A DNA stretch of 64,000 nt, from assembly GCF_008364625.2 (NCBI RefSeq), contig NZ_CP126604.1, forward strand, positions 3,534,001-3,598,000. The letters are read 5' to 3'. The stretch comes from Enterobacter dykesii. Lineage in GTDB: Bacteria; Pseudomonadota; Gammaproteobacteria; Enterobacterales; Enterobacteriaceae. The position numbers and the translations under genes were made by a program. This document shows, one piece after another, positions 41,114 through 52,590 of the stretch; within the stretch, counting starts at the first letter, position 1, and each line of letters opens with the position of its first letter. The notes beneath the pieces are model-generated. The model was given only the letters and a program-made list of their open reading frames with translations, had not been told where the DNA came from and did no database searches.

Positions 41114-42127
41114 TCAGCGGTGCGGGCCGTCAATAACGGAGTCGCGCAGGACAAGCTCGCCGGAGAAGGTTTGCTGATACTTAAACTCACCGCCGTCGAG
41201 CATGAAGATCAGGCGGCTGATGGTCTCTTTGATCATCTCCGTTACCGGGATGCGGACGCTGGAAAGCGACGGCACGATGTAGGGCGCGATGGCCACGTCG
41301 TCAAAACCGATCACCGACACCGCGTCCGGTGCGGCCACGCCGCTGTCGTGCAGCTGCTTCATGGCGCCGATCGCCATGTCGTCATTACTCGCCACCAGCG
41401 CCGTAAACCGTTCACCGCGCGCAAGCAGTTCGGAAACCGCCGCCGCGCCGCTGGCGGGGTTCCACTTCCCGCGCGCAATAAGGCCCTCGCGCAGCGGAAT
41501 ACCGTGCTGCGCCAGCGCGTCCTTGTAGCCGGAGAGACGCTCAACCCCGGTGGGAGAATCCAGCGAGCCGGTGATAAACGCGATCTCCCGGTGCCCTTTC
41601 GCAATCAGCTGCGACACCGCCTCCTGGCTGGAGGCTTTATGATCTGACCAGACGCTGTGGCTGCTGTTTTTCCGCAGGCGGCGGTTGAGCACCATAATGG
41701 GCTGCTCGCACTTCTCGACGATCTCATCCATCTCTTCCACGCTCAGAAAACGCGGATAGATAATCACCGCGTCGCAGCGCATATCGAGCAGGTACTGGAT
41801 CGCCTCGCGCTCTTCATCCGCGCTGTGCTTGCCGTCCGCGAGGATCAGCTGCCGCCCCTTTTCTTCCGTCATGCGCGCGGCGTGAAACAGCAGTTCGCTA
41901 AAGTAGACGCCGTGATAGAGGGTGTTCGTCACCACCAGTCCCAGCGTCTGGGTACGTTTGGTTGCCAGGTTTCGCGCCAGCAAATTCGGGCGATAGCCGC
42001 TCTCTTCAATGGCCTGAAAAACCCGGTCTTTGGTCTCCTGGCTGACGTAGCCATTTCCCGACAGCACCCGGGACACCGTGGCTTTCGAAACGCCTGCCCG
42101 CTTCGCCACTTCAAGCATCGTGGTCAT
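41114..42127 (-). CDS. ascG: LacI-family repressor of ascFB
   Basis: 337 residues from ATG 42127 (MTTMLEVAKRAG; E. coli 336). N-terminal LacI helix-turn-helix (VAKRAGVSKATVSRVLSGNG), periplasmic-binding-protein-like sugar domain after it. Represses ascFB and, in E. coli, prpBC. Divergent from ascF, with operator-like palindromes between. Confidence 0.96.
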   Translation of the reverse strand: MTTMLEVAKRAGVSKATVSRVLSGNGYVSQETKDRVFQAIEESGYRPNLLARNLATKRTQTLGLVVTNTLYHGVYFSELLFHAARMTEEKGRQLILADGKHSADEEREAIQYLLDMRCDAVIIYPRFLSVEEMDEIVEKCEQPIMVLNRRLRKNSSHSVWSDHKASSQEAVSQLIAKGHREIAFITGSLDSPTGVERLSGYKDALAQHGIPLREGLIARGKWNPASGAAAVSELLARGERFTALVASNDDMAIGAMKQLHDSGVAAPDAVSVIGFDDVAIAPYIVPSLSSVRIPVTEMIKETISRLIFMLDGGEFKYQQTFSGELVLRDSVIDGPHR

Positions 42128-42262
42128 GTTGTTATTCCATCTGAATCTGATGAAGCGCAGTGTACTGCACTGCAAAAAAATTGTCGCAGCGGTGAAATCA
42201 CGCTTTCGATACCCCATTGAGATCTGCATCACGAAACGAAAAAATGGTCAAAAAGCGATCTT

Positions 42263-42307
42263 GTTTCATTCATAGAAACTCATGATGATTATGTGGAACC
42301 GGTTTCC
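42263..42307 (+). promoter_or_regulatory. AscG operator candidates
   Basis: TGGAACCGGTTTCC at 42294-42307 matches the AscG-type palindrome (TGAAACCGGTTTCA in E. coli). A second half-site pair, GTTTC 42263-42267 and GAAAC 42275-42279, lies 15 nt upstream. Both are in front of ascF (start 42342). Confidence 0.7.
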
Positions 42308-42341
42308 TACATGTCTCACAACAATAACAGGATCACATCCG

Positions 42342-43793
42342 ATGGCCAAAAACTACGCTGCGCTGGCGAACGACGTTATCAGCGCGCTGGGCGGCAAAGA
42401 GAACATCGTCGCCGTCACCCACTGCATGACGCGTCTGCGATTCGTACTGAAAGACGAAAGCCTGACCGACGCTGCGCGCCTGAAAAGCATCAGCGGCGTG
42501 CTCGGCGTGGTGCGCAACGACAACCAGTGCCAGGTGATTATTGGCAACACGGTTTCACAGGCGTACCGCGAAGTGGTGAGCCTGCTGCCCGCTGACCTGC
42601 AGCCCGCAGTGCCGGAAGGTCCGCAGAAGATGACCTTACGCCGAATTGGCGCCGGGATCCTCGACGCGCTGATCGGCACCATGTCCCCGCTGATCCCGGC
42701 GATCATCGGCGGCTCGATGGTCAAGCTGCTGGCGATGATCCTTGAGATGACCGGCGTGCTGCCAAAAGGCGCGCCGACGCTCACTATTCTGACCGTCATC
42801 GGCGACGGCGCCTTCTTTTTCCTGCCGCTGATGGTGGCGGCCTCGGCGGCGGTGAAATTCAAAACCAACATGTCGCTGGCCATCGCCATTGCCGGCGTAC
42901 TGGTGCACCCGAGCTTTATCGAGCTGATGGCGAAAGCCGCGCAGGGCGAGCACGTTGAGTTCGCCTTCATTCCGGTGACGGCGGTGAAATACACCTACAC
43001 CGTCATCCCGGCGCTGGTGATGACCTGGTGCCTGTCATACATCGAACGCTGGGTGGATCGCATTACCCCGGCGGTGACGAAAAACTTCCTCAAGCCGATG
43101 CTGATCGTGCTGATTGCCGCCCCGCTCGCCATCGTGCTGATTGGCCCGCTGGGGATCTGGATCGGTAGCGCCATCTCCGCGCTGGTCTACACCATTCATG
43201 GCTACCTGGGCTGGCTCTCCGTCGCCATCATGGGCGCGCTCTGGCCGCTGCTGGTGATGACCGGGATGCATCGCGTGTTTACGCCAACCATCATTCAGAC
43301 CATTGCCGAAACGGGCAAGGAAGGGATGGTAATGCCGTCGGAAATCGGCGCCAACCTGTCGCTCGGCGGCTCGTCGCTGGCGGTGGCGTGGAAAACTAAA
43401 AACCCGGAGCTGCGCCAGACGGCGCTGGCGGCGGCAGCCTCCGCCATTATGGCGGGGATCTCTGAACCGGCCCTGTACGGCGTGGCGGTGCGTCTGAAAC
43501 GTCCGCTGATTGCGAGCCTGATCAGCGGCTTTATCTGCGGCGCGGTCGCCGGCATGGCCGGTCTTGCCAGTCACTCGATGGCGGCACCGGGGCTGTTCAC
43601 CAGCGTGCAGTTCTTCGACCCGGCGAACCCGATGACCATCGTCTGGGTGTTCGGCGTGATGGGGCTGGCAGTCGTGCTGTCGTTTGTTCTGACCCTGCTT
43701 TTAGGGTTTGAGGATATCCCGGTCGAAGACGAAGCTGAAAAAGCGCGCACCCTGCAGACCTCACCGGTACAGAACAACGCAGCAAAAGCATAA
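42342..43793 (+). CDS. ascF: PTS beta-glucoside (arbutin/salicin/cellobiose) enzyme IIBC
   Basis: Takes up and phosphorylates beta-glucosides. ATG 42342 (MAKNYAALANDV; ribosome site AGGATCACA) gives 483 residues (E. coli 485); twenty upstream in-frame codons lack support. IIB domain with phosphocysteine in VTHCMTRLRF near residue 28, then IIC domain with about ten helices. No IIA domain, so it must borrow IIA-Glc (Crr). Confidence 0.95.
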   Translation: MAKNYAALANDVISALGGKENIVAVTHCMTRLRFVLKDESLTDAARLKSISGVLGVVRNDNQCQVIIGNTVSQAYREVVSLLPADLQPAVPEGPQKMTLRRIGAGILDALIGTMSPLIPAIIGGSMVKLLAMILEMTGVLPKGAPTLTILTVIGDGAFFFLPLMVAASAAVKFKTNMSLAIAIAGVLVHPSFIELMAKAAQGEHVEFAFIPVTAVKYTYTVIPALVMTWCLSYIERWVDRITPAVTKNFLKPMLIVLIAAPLAIVLIGPLGIWIGSAISALVYTIHGYLGWLSVAIMGALWPLLVMTGMHRVFTPTIIQTIAETGKEGMVMPSEIGANLSLGGSSLAVAWKTKNPELRQTALAAAASAIMAGISEPALYGVAVRLKRPLIASLISGFICGAVAGMAGLASHSMAAPGLFTSVQFFDPANPMTIVWVFGVMGLAVVLSFVLTLLLGFEDIPVEDEAEKARTLQTSPVQNNAAKA

Positions 43794-45236
<1,443 letters not shown>

Positions 45237-45243
45237 CCTGTTG

Positions 45244-45264
45244 CCCTCTCCCACAGGGAGAGGG
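45244..45264. repeat. REP-like extragenic palindrome, copy E
   Basis: CCCTCTCCC 45244-45252, loop ACA, GGGAGAGGG 45256-45264. It lies in the 40-nt gap between the convergent ascB and hycI genes and can serve both 3' ends. Confidence 0.8.
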
Positions 45265-45276
45265 GTTTGGCGCCGC

Positions 45277-45732
45277 TCAGAGCTGAGAAAAACCGCTGTC
45301 CCCAACCCACTCCGCAAGCCGTGAATACACCACTTCCACCGCCTCCTTCACCGGCGGCGTCATCGGGTAATAAAACCCCACGATATCCGGCTGAATCCCC
45401 AAAAACAGCACCTCGCCCACGTCGTCTTTAATCTGATCGACCAGGTAGTTCAGCGGCATATTGTGGGTGGTCATCATAAACATCTCGGCGATGTCGTCCG
45501 GGTCAATCAGGCGGATCTCACCGGGGTTGAGCCCCATATCGGTGGCATCGACGATTAACAGCCTCTCCGGGCGCTGCTCGCGGATGGCGACCACGTCGTT
45601 TTCCGGCGCGCTTCCGCCGTCAATCACCACCCAACTGCCCTGCGGATTCGCGGCGCACATCCCTGCCAGCAGCGGGCCCGCGCCGTCGTCGCCCATCATG
45701 CTGTTGCCGACACACAGTAAAACGTCAGTCAC
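45277..45732 (-). CDS. hycI: Hydrogenase 3 maturation endopeptidase
   Basis: Cleaves the C-terminal extension of HycE after nickel insertion. 151 residues (E. coli 156). Conserved nickel-sensing aspartates in GNSMMGDDGAG and VDATDMG, histidine in TTHNMPL. Overlaps hycH by 8 nt; last gene of the hyc operon. Confidence 0.97.
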   Translation of the reverse strand: MTDVLLCVGNSMMGDDGAGPLLAGMCAANPQGSWVVIDGGSAPENDVVAIREQRPERLLIVDATDMGLNPGEIRLIDPDDIAEMFMMTTHNMPLNYLVDQIKDDVGEVLFLGIQPDIVGFYYPMTPPVKEAVEVVYSRLAEWVGDSGFSQL

Positions 45733-46135
45733 GTAATCTCCTCACCATCAGGTAGATGGCGCTCTCCTGATGAATATCGTGCAGCATGCTAAGCAGCGTT
45801 TTGCTCCACGCCTGCTGCTCGGGGGTTTGCCTGGCGAGCGCCGCGTCAAAGGCGTTGGCAAGCATCGCAATGTGGTTGGCGTCGATGACGATCTCGCCGT
45901 ACTTCGGCACGCCCTCCATTTTGCGCCGCGCCGTGCTGCCCTCCTCCAGCGTGGCGATCCACGCCAGGTACTCCGGCCACGGGCAGCTCAGCGCGGCCTC
46001 CAGGCAGTCAATCACCCCGAGATGGTGCCCAATCGCCAGGCTGTAATAGACCACCTGCTGCGCCGCATCCGGCGTGGCATCGTTCTCATCAATAAACTTA
46101 CGGCTCAGTTGGCTGAACACCACCGTTTCACTCAT
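45725..46135 (-). CDS. hycH: Formate hydrogenlyase maturation protein HycH
   Basis: 136 residues, as in E. coli. Needed in E. coli for conversion of the HycE precursor to mature form; no catalytic motif recognised. Overlaps hycG by 4 nt and hycI by 8 nt. Confidence 0.95.
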   Translation of the reverse strand: MSETVVFSQLSRKFIDENDATPDAAQQVVYYSLAIGHHLGVIDCLEAALSCPWPEYLAWIATLEEGSTARRKMEGVPKYGEIVIDANHIAMLANAFDAALARQTPEQQAWSKTLLSMLHDIHQESAIYLMVRRLRD

Positions 46136-46899
46136 CGGATACGCGCCTCATCCACGATGCTGTTCAGGTTCGCCACGATCTCACTGAGACGGGGATCGTT
46201 CTCGGCCTCCAGCCAGCGCGCCACCTGATGGTCGCCCTGACTCAGCAGGCGCAGATAATCATCGGCAATCTGACGCCCGTAACGATAGCCCGCCAGCCTG
46301 CGCGCCGTGCGGTCAATCTTCACCCGCAGCGGCTGCACCATGTCCGGGTGCAGGATGGCCGCCGGCCGGCTGTCCAGCTCGCCCGGCTCGCGCGCGTGGA
46401 TTTTCTGCTCCAGCAGGCCAAGCGCCATCGCGAAGCCGTACAGCGTCGCGGCAGGCGTCGGCGGGCAGCCCGGAATGTAGACGTCCACCGGCACGATTTT
46501 GTCGGTGCCGCCCCAGACGCAGTAGAGGTCGTGGAAGATGCCGCCGCTATTGCCGCAGGCGCCGTAGGAGATGCAGATTTTCGGGTCCGGCGCGGACTGC
46601 CAGGCGCGCAGCGCGGGCGAACGCATGGCGCGGGTGACGGCCCCGGTGAACAGCAGGATGTCCGCATGACGCGGGGATGGCACCACTTTGATGCCGAAGC
46701 GCTCGGCGTCAAACAGCGGCGACAGCGTAGCGAAGATCTCAATCTCGCAGCCGTTGCAGCCCCCGCAGTCCACGCGGTAGACGTAGGCCGAGCGTTTGAT
46801 TTTTTTCAGCAGCGACGCCTTCATGCTGGCGATCGACTCCTCCACCGTCATCGGCACCGGAATGCCGTTAGCGTCGCGCGGGCCGAGTAAGTTTTCCAT
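46132..46899 (-). CDS. hycG: Formate hydrogenlyase small subunit HycG
   Basis: Hydrogenase 3 small subunit (NuoB-like) passing electrons to HycE. 255 residues as in E. coli. Proximal [4Fe-4S] cysteines are in [14 protein letters not shown] and PGCPPTP. Start shares its first base with the end of hycF. Confidence 0.97.
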   Translation of the reverse strand: MENLLGPRDANGIPVPMTVEESIASMKASLLKKIKRSAYVYRVDCGGCNGCEIEIFATLSPLFDAERFGIKVVPSPRHADILLFTGAVTRAMRSPALRAWQSAPDPKICISYGACGNSGGIFHDLYCVWGGTDKIVPVDVYIPGCPPTPAATLYGFAMALGLLEQKIHAREPGELDSRPAAILHPDMVQPLRVKIDRTARRLAGYRYGRQIADDYLRLLSQGDHQVARWLEAENDPRLSEIVANLNSIVDEARIR

Positions 46900-47441
46900 C
46901 AGCTGGCCTCTCTCATATGGCGGGTGATATCAATGCGGTCGGACGGCAGCAGGCACTTCTGACGCTTGCACTCCGGGCAGGTTTCAAAGCTTTCGCGGTG
47001 GTGCTCCGCGCGAGCGTCGCCGTTGTGCTGCAGCAGCGCGATGGCGTAGTCGATCTCTTTTTGCACGGCGAACGGGCGCCTGCAGACGCGGCAGCTGCAC
47101 AGGTCAAAGCGCGACTGCTGCAGAAAATCCTCTTTCTTCCACACCGCCAGCTCGTACTCCTGCGACAGGCGAATGGCGACCGTCGGGCAGACCTCCTCGC
47201 AGCGGCCGCAGAAGATGCAGCGCCCGAGGTTAAACTGCCAGGCCAGCTCGCCGGTTTTGAGATCCGTTTCCACCGTTAAGGCGTTCGACGGACAGGCATT
47301 CACGCAGGCCGCGCAGCCGATGCACTGCTGCGGGTTGTGCTCCGGCTTGCCGCGAAAGTTTTTATCCACCGGCATCGGCTCCAGCGGATAGCTGCTGGTC
47401 TGCGTGCCGGTTTTGATTACTTTTTTGATAAAGGTAAACAT
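46899..47441 (-). CDS. hycF: Formate hydrogenlyase ferredoxin subunit HycF
   Basis: 180 residues as in E. coli; NuoI-like. Two [4Fe-4S] motifs [14 protein letters not shown] and [14 protein letters not shown], plus extra cysteines CSCRVCRRP and CPECKRQKC in the C-terminal half. 9 nt after hycE. Confidence 0.97.
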   Translation of the reverse strand: MFTFIKKVIKTGTQTSSYPLEPMPVDKNFRGKPEHNPQQCIGCAACVNACPSNALTVETDLKTGELAWQFNLGRCIFCGRCEEVCPTVAIRLSQEYELAVWKKEDFLQQSRFDLCSCRVCRRPFAVQKEIDYAIALLQHNGDARAEHHRESFETCPECKRQKCLLPSDRIDITRHMREAS

Positions 47442-47450
47442 GGCGAGTCC

Positions 47451-49160
47451 TTATTTCAGCGGCGAGTTTTTACGCTCGATGCTGTAGCGCTCAAGCTCTT
47501 TGTAAGGCACCACCTGGCTTTTCTTCTTGCGCACGTCGACCACGGTCATGCGGTCGGTGCACGAGTAGCACGGGTCGAGGCTGCCGATGATCAGCGGCGC
47601 ATCGGAAACCGTGTTGCCGCGCAGCATATAGCGCAGGGTTGGCCAGTTGGCGTAGGTGGCCGCACGGCAGCGCCAGCGGTAGAGCTTCTGGTTGTCGCCG
47701 GTCATGCTCCAGTGGATGTCGTCCCCGCGCGGCGCTTCGGCAAAGCCGAGGGCGAAGCGGTTCGGAATGTAGGTGAAGCCCTCCACCATCAGCGGACCGC
47801 CCGGCAGGTTATCGAGGCCGTAGTCGATCATGTTCAGGGCGGTGAACACCTCGTTGATGCGCACCTTGAGGCGCGAGATGACGTCGCAGCCCTGCTCGCT
47901 GTGCACGGTCATCGGCAGCAGGCCGTAGCCGACGAACGGGTGATCGGCACGGGTGTCGCGGGCGTGGCCGCTGGCGCGCACCATCGGGCCGACGTTGCTG
48001 AAGTCGCGGGCAATTTCCGGGTCAAGACGGCCGATGCCGACGGTGCGCTGCTCGATGTTTGGCGTGCTGAGCAGCATGTCTACCAGCTCCTGCACGTCGC
48101 GGCGCATCTGCTGCGCCAGCTGGCGGGTCTGGATCATGTCGTCCTTCAGCAGGTCGCGGCGGATCCCGCCGATCAGGTTCAGGCCGTAGGTTTTACGCGC
48201 CCCGGTGAGGATCTCCGCCATCTTCATTGACGCTTCACGCACGCGGAAGAACTGCATAAACCCGGAGTCAAAGCCGACGAAGTGGCAGGCCAGGCCGAGG
48301 TTCAGCAGGTGCGAGTGCAGACGCTCCACCTCCAGCAGAATGGCGCGGATCATCTGCGCGCGCTCCGGCACCACGATCCCCATGCCGTTCTCCACCGAGG
48401 TGGTATAGGCGGTGCTGTGGGCGAAGCCGCAGATACCGCACACGCGGTCAGAGAGGAATGTCACCTCGTTGTAGCCCATGCGGGTTTCCGCCAGCTTTTC
48501 CATGCCGCGGTGGACGTAGAACAGGCGGTAGTCGGCGTCGATGATGTTTTCGCCGTCGACGAACAGACGGAAGTGGCCCGGTTCGTCTGAGGTGACGTGC
48601 AGCGGGCCGATCGGCACCACGTTGTTCTTCTTGCTGCCCAGCTCGTTGATAAACTCGTAGGTTTCGCTGTCGGTGGTCGGCGCCGGGCGCTGGCGGTAGT
48701 CCATGCTGTCTTTGCGCAGCGGATAGAGTTCGTCCGGCCAGTCGTCCGGCAGCACCAGGCGGCGCTCGTCCGGCAGGCCGACCGGCACCAGGCCGTACAT
48801 GTCGCGCACTTCGCGCTCGCCCCAGACGGCGGCGGGCACGCGCGGCGTGACGGACGGGTATTCCGGCTTATTCGGGTCGACTTCGACGCGCACGGTGAGC
48901 CAGCACTTCTCGCCCTGCTCCATCGACATCACGTAGTACACGGCGTAATTGCCGCACAGCTGGCGCTCGTCGTTGCCGAACAGCACCGACAGCCAGCCGC
49001 CCTGCTGGTAGTACAGAAACTCGACCACTTCCGGCAGATAGTTCACCTTAATGGTGACGGTTACCTGGTCTTTGGTTTGCCAGGACTCCTCCAGCACCAC
49101 GCCGGGGAAAGCCTGATGCAACGCGGCGAGATACTGCTGACCTTTCTTTTCTTCAGACAT
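47451..49160 (-). CDS. hycE: Hydrogenase 3 large subunit HycE
   Basis: Catalytic NiFe subunit that reduces protons to H2. 569 residues as in E. coli, a fusion of NuoC-like (1-170) and NuoD-like parts. Ni-Fe cysteines in RVCGICGFAHS and DPCYSCTDR (near residues 241 and 531). The C-terminus beyond the second motif (DRMTVVDVRKKKSQ..) is the extension removed by HycI. Confidence 0.98.
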   Translation of the reverse strand: MSEEKKGQQYLAALHQAFPGVVLEESWQTKDQVTVTIKVNYLPEVVEFLYYQQGGWLSVLFGNDERQLCGNYAVYYVMSMEQGEKCWLTVRVEVDPNKPEYPSVTPRVPAAVWGEREVRDMYGLVPVGLPDERRLVLPDDWPDELYPLRKDSMDYRQRPAPTTDSETYEFINELGSKKNNVVPIGPLHVTSDEPGHFRLFVDGENIIDADYRLFYVHRGMEKLAETRMGYNEVTFLSDRVCGICGFAHSTAYTTSVENGMGIVVPERAQMIRAILLEVERLHSHLLNLGLACHFVGFDSGFMQFFRVREASMKMAEILTGARKTYGLNLIGGIRRDLLKDDMIQTRQLAQQMRRDVQELVDMLLSTPNIEQRTVGIGRLDPEIARDFSNVGPMVRASGHARDTRADHPFVGYGLLPMTVHSEQGCDVISRLKVRINEVFTALNMIDYGLDNLPGGPLMVEGFTYIPNRFALGFAEAPRGDDIHWSMTGDNQKLYRWRCRAATYANWPTLRYMLRGNTVSDAPLIIGSLDPCYSCTDRMTVVDVRKKKSQVVPYKELERYSIERKNSPLK

Positions 49161-49175
49161 AAATACTCTCTTTAA

Positions 49176-50099
49176 TCACGCCACCAGCAAGGAGACGAAC
49201 GCTAAAAATGCAAAACCAAAACCGGCCCAGGTGATGCGCGACGTTTCCACAAAACGCAGGCGCGCCATGCTGTTTTCAAACAGGGCAATCACCAGCACGC
49301 CGATCAGCAGCTTGAGGGCGGCAACCACGACGGCCAGCACCAGACCGCCTGCGGAGAAGTGCGTCATCTGCCCCCACGGGAAGAAGACGCCGACAAACAT
49401 CTGCAGCACCACCAGCTGTTTGAGGCTGATGCCCCACTTCAGCACCGCGAAGCCGTAGCCGCTGTACTCGGTAAGCGGCCCTTCCTGCAGCTCCTGCTCG
49501 GCTTCCGCGAGGTCGAACGGCAGTTTGCCCATCTCAATAAACGTGGCGAACGCGCAGGCGCACAGCGCCAGCACCAGCGGGATCGAGCGCGCCACCGGCC
49601 AGTGGTAAACGGTGTGGGTGATAAAGCTGATGTGGGTAGAGCCCGCGACCTGCGCGGCGACCCACAGCCCCAGCAGCAGGATCGGCTCCACCAGTACGCC
49701 GAGCATTGCCTCGCGGCTGGCACCGATGCCGGTAAACGGGCTCCCGGTGTCCAGGCCCGCAATCGCAAAGAAGAAGCGGGCGATGGCAAAGAGGTAGATA
49801 AGCGTGATCAGATCGCCAAGCACGGGCAGCGGCGACGCCACCGTCACCACCGGCAGCGCGGTGGCGATGGTCAGCATCACGCCCACCATCACAAACGGCG
49901 TCAGGCGGAAGACCCAGCCTGCGGCATCCGGCGCGACGCTCTGACGAGAAAGCAGCTTGAAGAGATCGCGGTATTCCTGAAGCACCCCAGGCCCGCGACG
50001 GTTGTGCATCCGGGCGCGCGCCACGCGCGTGATGCCCGACAGCAGCGGCGCAGCGGCGAACAGCACCAGCGCCTGAAGAATTGCCAGTAACAGACTCAT
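49176..50099 (-). CDS. hycD: Formate hydrogenlyase membrane subunit HycD
   Basis: 307 residues as in E. coli. Eight membrane helices, NuoH-like, with RARMHNRRGPGVLQEYRDLF loop and MGKLPFDLAEAEQEL, the conserved region facing the quinone/energy path of complex I relatives. 15 nt before hycE; starts one base after the hycC stop. Confidence 0.97.
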   Translation of the reverse strand: MSLLLAILQALVLFAAAPLLSGITRVARARMHNRRGPGVLQEYRDLFKLLSRQSVAPDAAGWVFRLTPFVMVGVMLTIATALPVVTVASPLPVLGDLITLIYLFAIARFFFAIAGLDTGSPFTGIGASREAMLGVLVEPILLLGLWVAAQVAGSTHISFITHTVYHWPVARSIPLVLALCACAFATFIEMGKLPFDLAEAEQELQEGPLTEYSGYGFAVLKWGISLKQLVVLQMFVGVFFPWGQMTHFSAGGLVLAVVVAALKLLIGVLVIALFENSMARLRFVETSRITWAGFGFAFLAFVSLLVA

Positions 50100-50100
50100 G

Positions 50101-51915
50101 TCAGGCTCCTCGTGAAATCACAATGACCACCAGCACCGCCAGCTCGATGACCGCCAGACGGCGGAACAGCACGGGCGCGGCGGCACTCTGCCAGCCGGGT
50201 ACCCAGCCCACCGGGTTCAGCCAGTGGCGCAGCTTCAGCACGGCGGCGAAGTTCTCCTTCACCGGCATGGCGAAACCGTGGGCGGTGATGACCATCGACT
50301 GTTCGTGTTCGTAGCCGCAGGCCCACGCCGCACCGCGCGAGCGGGAGGCGAGCCGGTCGCGTTTGAAGAACAGCATCAGGACGAGCGGCAGCAGCGGTGC
50401 GCCAATCAGCAGCAGCGCGATCATGGGCTGAGAGACGGTGGTATTCGCCACGGTCAGCGGCAGCGGAATGGCGTTGCCCAGCAGCGGCAGCAGCCACGGC
50501 GCGGCGACGCCGCCCGCGATACAGCACAGCGCCAGCGCGACCACGCTGATGCCCATCAACAACGGTGCGCAGCAGGCGTTTTCCGCTTCGCGGGTGCGCG
50601 GCGCGCCGAGGAAGGTCACGCCGTAGACTTTCGCCATGCACATCACCGCCAGCGCCCCGGTAATCGCCAGACCGACCGCCAGCAGCGGGCCGAGCAGACG
50701 CGCGATAAAGAGATCGGTCTGGCCGAGCGCGAAGAAGGACTGATAGATCACCCACTCCCCGGCAAAGCCATTCAGCGGCGGCAGCGCGGCCATCGCCATC
50801 AGCCCGACCAGCATCGCCAGTGAAATCACCGGCATCTTTTTGCCAATCCCGCCGAGCTTTTCAATATCCCGATGGCCGGTGCGGAACCAGACGCTGCCCG
50901 CCCCGAGGAACAGGGTGCTTTTAAACAGGCTGTGGTTGACGAGGTGATACAGACCGCCGATAAAACCGGCGGCAATCAGCGCCGGATGATTGAGCGCCAG
51001 CCCGGTCACGCCCGCGCCAATGCCGAGCAGGATAATGCCGATATTTTCCAGGGTGTGGTACGCCAGCAGGCGCTGGATATTGTGCTCCATCAGCGCGTAC
51101 AGGCCGCCGACGAACGCGGTAATCATTCCGGCGACCAGCAGCACGACGCCCCACCACAGCGGCGGTTGTCCGCCGGTCAGCGTTATCGCCAAAATCCCGA
51201 ACAGACCCACTTTCATCACCACCACCGAAAACAGCGCGGCGGCAGGCGCGGAGGCATTGGCGTGCGCCTGCGGCACCCAGCCGTGCAGCGGGATGATGCC
51301 GGCGAGCAGGCCAAAGCCGAGCACGCCCAGCAGCCAGACGTCGTTCCCCAGCGGATGCCCGTTGAGCGCAGCGAAGTCCAGCGTGCCAAAGCGGTGCCAT
51401 ACCAGCCAGCAGGCCAGCGCCAGCAGCAGCGTCCCGAGGCGTCCCAGCGCAAACCACAGCTTGCCGGAGGCGCTGCAGCCGGTCAGGAACACGCCGCAGA
51501 GCGCCATGATTTCCGCCATCACCACCAGCGCCCCGAGGTTGCTGGCGCTAACGGTACAGACCGCCGTCGCCATCAGCAGGTTAACCAGCAGGCCGTTGGC
51601 TTTAGCGTGCGGGTGGCGATGCCAGTCGATATTGAACAGGCTGATAAACAGCCCGCTCAGGCCAAACGTCACCAGCCAGATGGCGTTCAGGGGCGTGATC
51701 TCAACCGTGTGGCGAATCAGCGGCATCACGGTCTCTGCGGACTGGCCGCCGAGCAGGACGACACCGCCTGCCGCCAGCGTCATCAGGCTAGCGGCCGCCC
51801 CGCCGATCCCAGCGATCGCGCCGCTGAGCATTTTATGGAATGAGAAGATCAGCGCCAGAACAGCGGCGGCAGCAAAACAGGCTACCGCGCTGGTAATCAT
51901 CATCGCCGCGTTCAT
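50101..51915 (-). CDS. hycC: Formate hydrogenlyase antiporter-like membrane subunit HycC
   Basis: 604 residues (E. coli 608). NuoL/Mrp-antiporter-like, about 14 helices; conserved Lys/His-rich core LLAGIIPLHGWVPQAHANAS and LLAYHTLENIGIILLG. ATG 51915 overlaps the hycB stop by 4 nt, favouring this start over the two methionines a few codons on. Two residues upstream of it, hycB ends. Confidence 0.95.
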   Translation of the reverse strand: MNAAMMITSAVACFAAAAVLALIFSFHKMLSGAIAGIGGAAASLMTLAAGGVVLLGGQSAETVMPLIRHTVEITPLNAIWLVTFGLSGLFISLFNIDWHRHPHAKANGLLVNLLMATAVCTVSASNLGALVVMAEIMALCGVFLTGCSASGKLWFALGRLGTLLLALACWLVWHRFGTLDFAALNGHPLGNDVWLLGVLGFGLLAGIIPLHGWVPQAHANASAPAAALFSVVVMKVGLFGILAITLTGGQPPLWWGVVLLVAGMITAFVGGLYALMEHNIQRLLAYHTLENIGIILLGIGAGVTGLALNHPALIAAGFIGGLYHLVNHSLFKSTLFLGAGSVWFRTGHRDIEKLGGIGKKMPVISLAMLVGLMAMAALPPLNGFAGEWVIYQSFFALGQTDLFIARLLGPLLAVGLAITGALAVMCMAKVYGVTFLGAPRTREAENACCAPLLMGISVVALALCCIAGGVAAPWLLPLLGNAIPLPLTVANTTVSQPMIALLLIGAPLLPLVLMLFFKRDRLASRSRGAAWACGYEHEQSMVITAHGFAMPVKENFAAVLKLRHWLNPVGWVPGWQSAAAPVLFRRLAVIELAVLVVIVISRGA

Positions 51916-52520
51916 TTCGCCCCCTCGTTAAGCGCCTGTAGCAGAGAAAGGTCGCCAAAATCACTGTTGATGGTCAGCTCGCGTTTACGCTTGCTGGTAC
52001 GGGCGATGTCGCGAATGTTAACCAGAATCAACGCCTTAGTCGGGCAGGTGCGTACGCATGCCGGGCCCTGCTCATCGAAGCTGCACAGGTCGCATTTCAC
52101 CGCAACGGCACGAATGCCGGGCACCCAATCCAGCAGCGTGCTTACGCGTGCAGGTGCCGGGGGCGCGGGCGGGGCTTTTGGCGAGTTGGCGTTCGCCGGA
52201 ATATGCAGCGGACGGCTGCCGGAAAATTCAATCGCGCCGAACGGGCAGGCAATGCCGCACAGCTTGCAGCTTACGCACAGGCTTTCGTTCAGCTGGACAG
52301 CGCCATCCACGCGGGTGATGGCATTCACAGGGCAGACGCCCGCGCAGGGGGCGTCTTCACAGTGATGGCAGAGCTGCGGGGCAGACTCTTTTTCATTACG
52401 CATGACGTGCAGGCGCGGCATGAACTGCAGCCCATGCTGGCGATGCGTTTCCGAACACGCCGCCTCACAGGTTCGACAGCCAATACAGACCGTCGAGTCG
52501 GCAATTACAAAACGGTTCAC
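51912..52520 (-). CDS. hycB: Formate hydrogenlyase ferredoxin subunit HycB
   Basis: Links formate dehydrogenase H to the hydrogenase. 202 residues (E. coli 203). Four [4Fe-4S] clusters ([57 protein letters not shown]). It is preceded by a 70-nt gap after hycA containing a TGTCGACA-type site. Confidence 0.96.
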   Translation of the reverse strand: MNRFVIADSTVCIGCRTCEAACSETHRQHGLQFMPRLHVMRNEKESAPQLCHHCEDAPCAGVCPVNAITRVDGAVQLNESLCVSCKLCGIACPFGAIEFSGSRPLHIPANANSPKAPPAPPAPARVSTLLDWVPGIRAVAVKCDLCSFDEQGPACVRTCPTKALILVNIRDIARTSKRKRELTINSDFGDLSLLQALNEGAK

Positions 52521-52564
52521 CGGGTTATCCTCTGGTGATAGTCATTTTTGACGAAAAACTGTCT

Positions 52565-52582
52565 TGTCGACACTTCTCGACA
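52565..52582. promoter_or_regulatory. FhlA-type site in the hycA-hycB gap
   Basis: TGTCGACACTTCTCGACA, an imperfect palindrome of TGTCG half sites, in the short gap between hycA and hycB. In E. coli FhlA also binds within this intergenic region. Confidence 0.55.
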
Positions 52583-52590
52583 CGCATGGG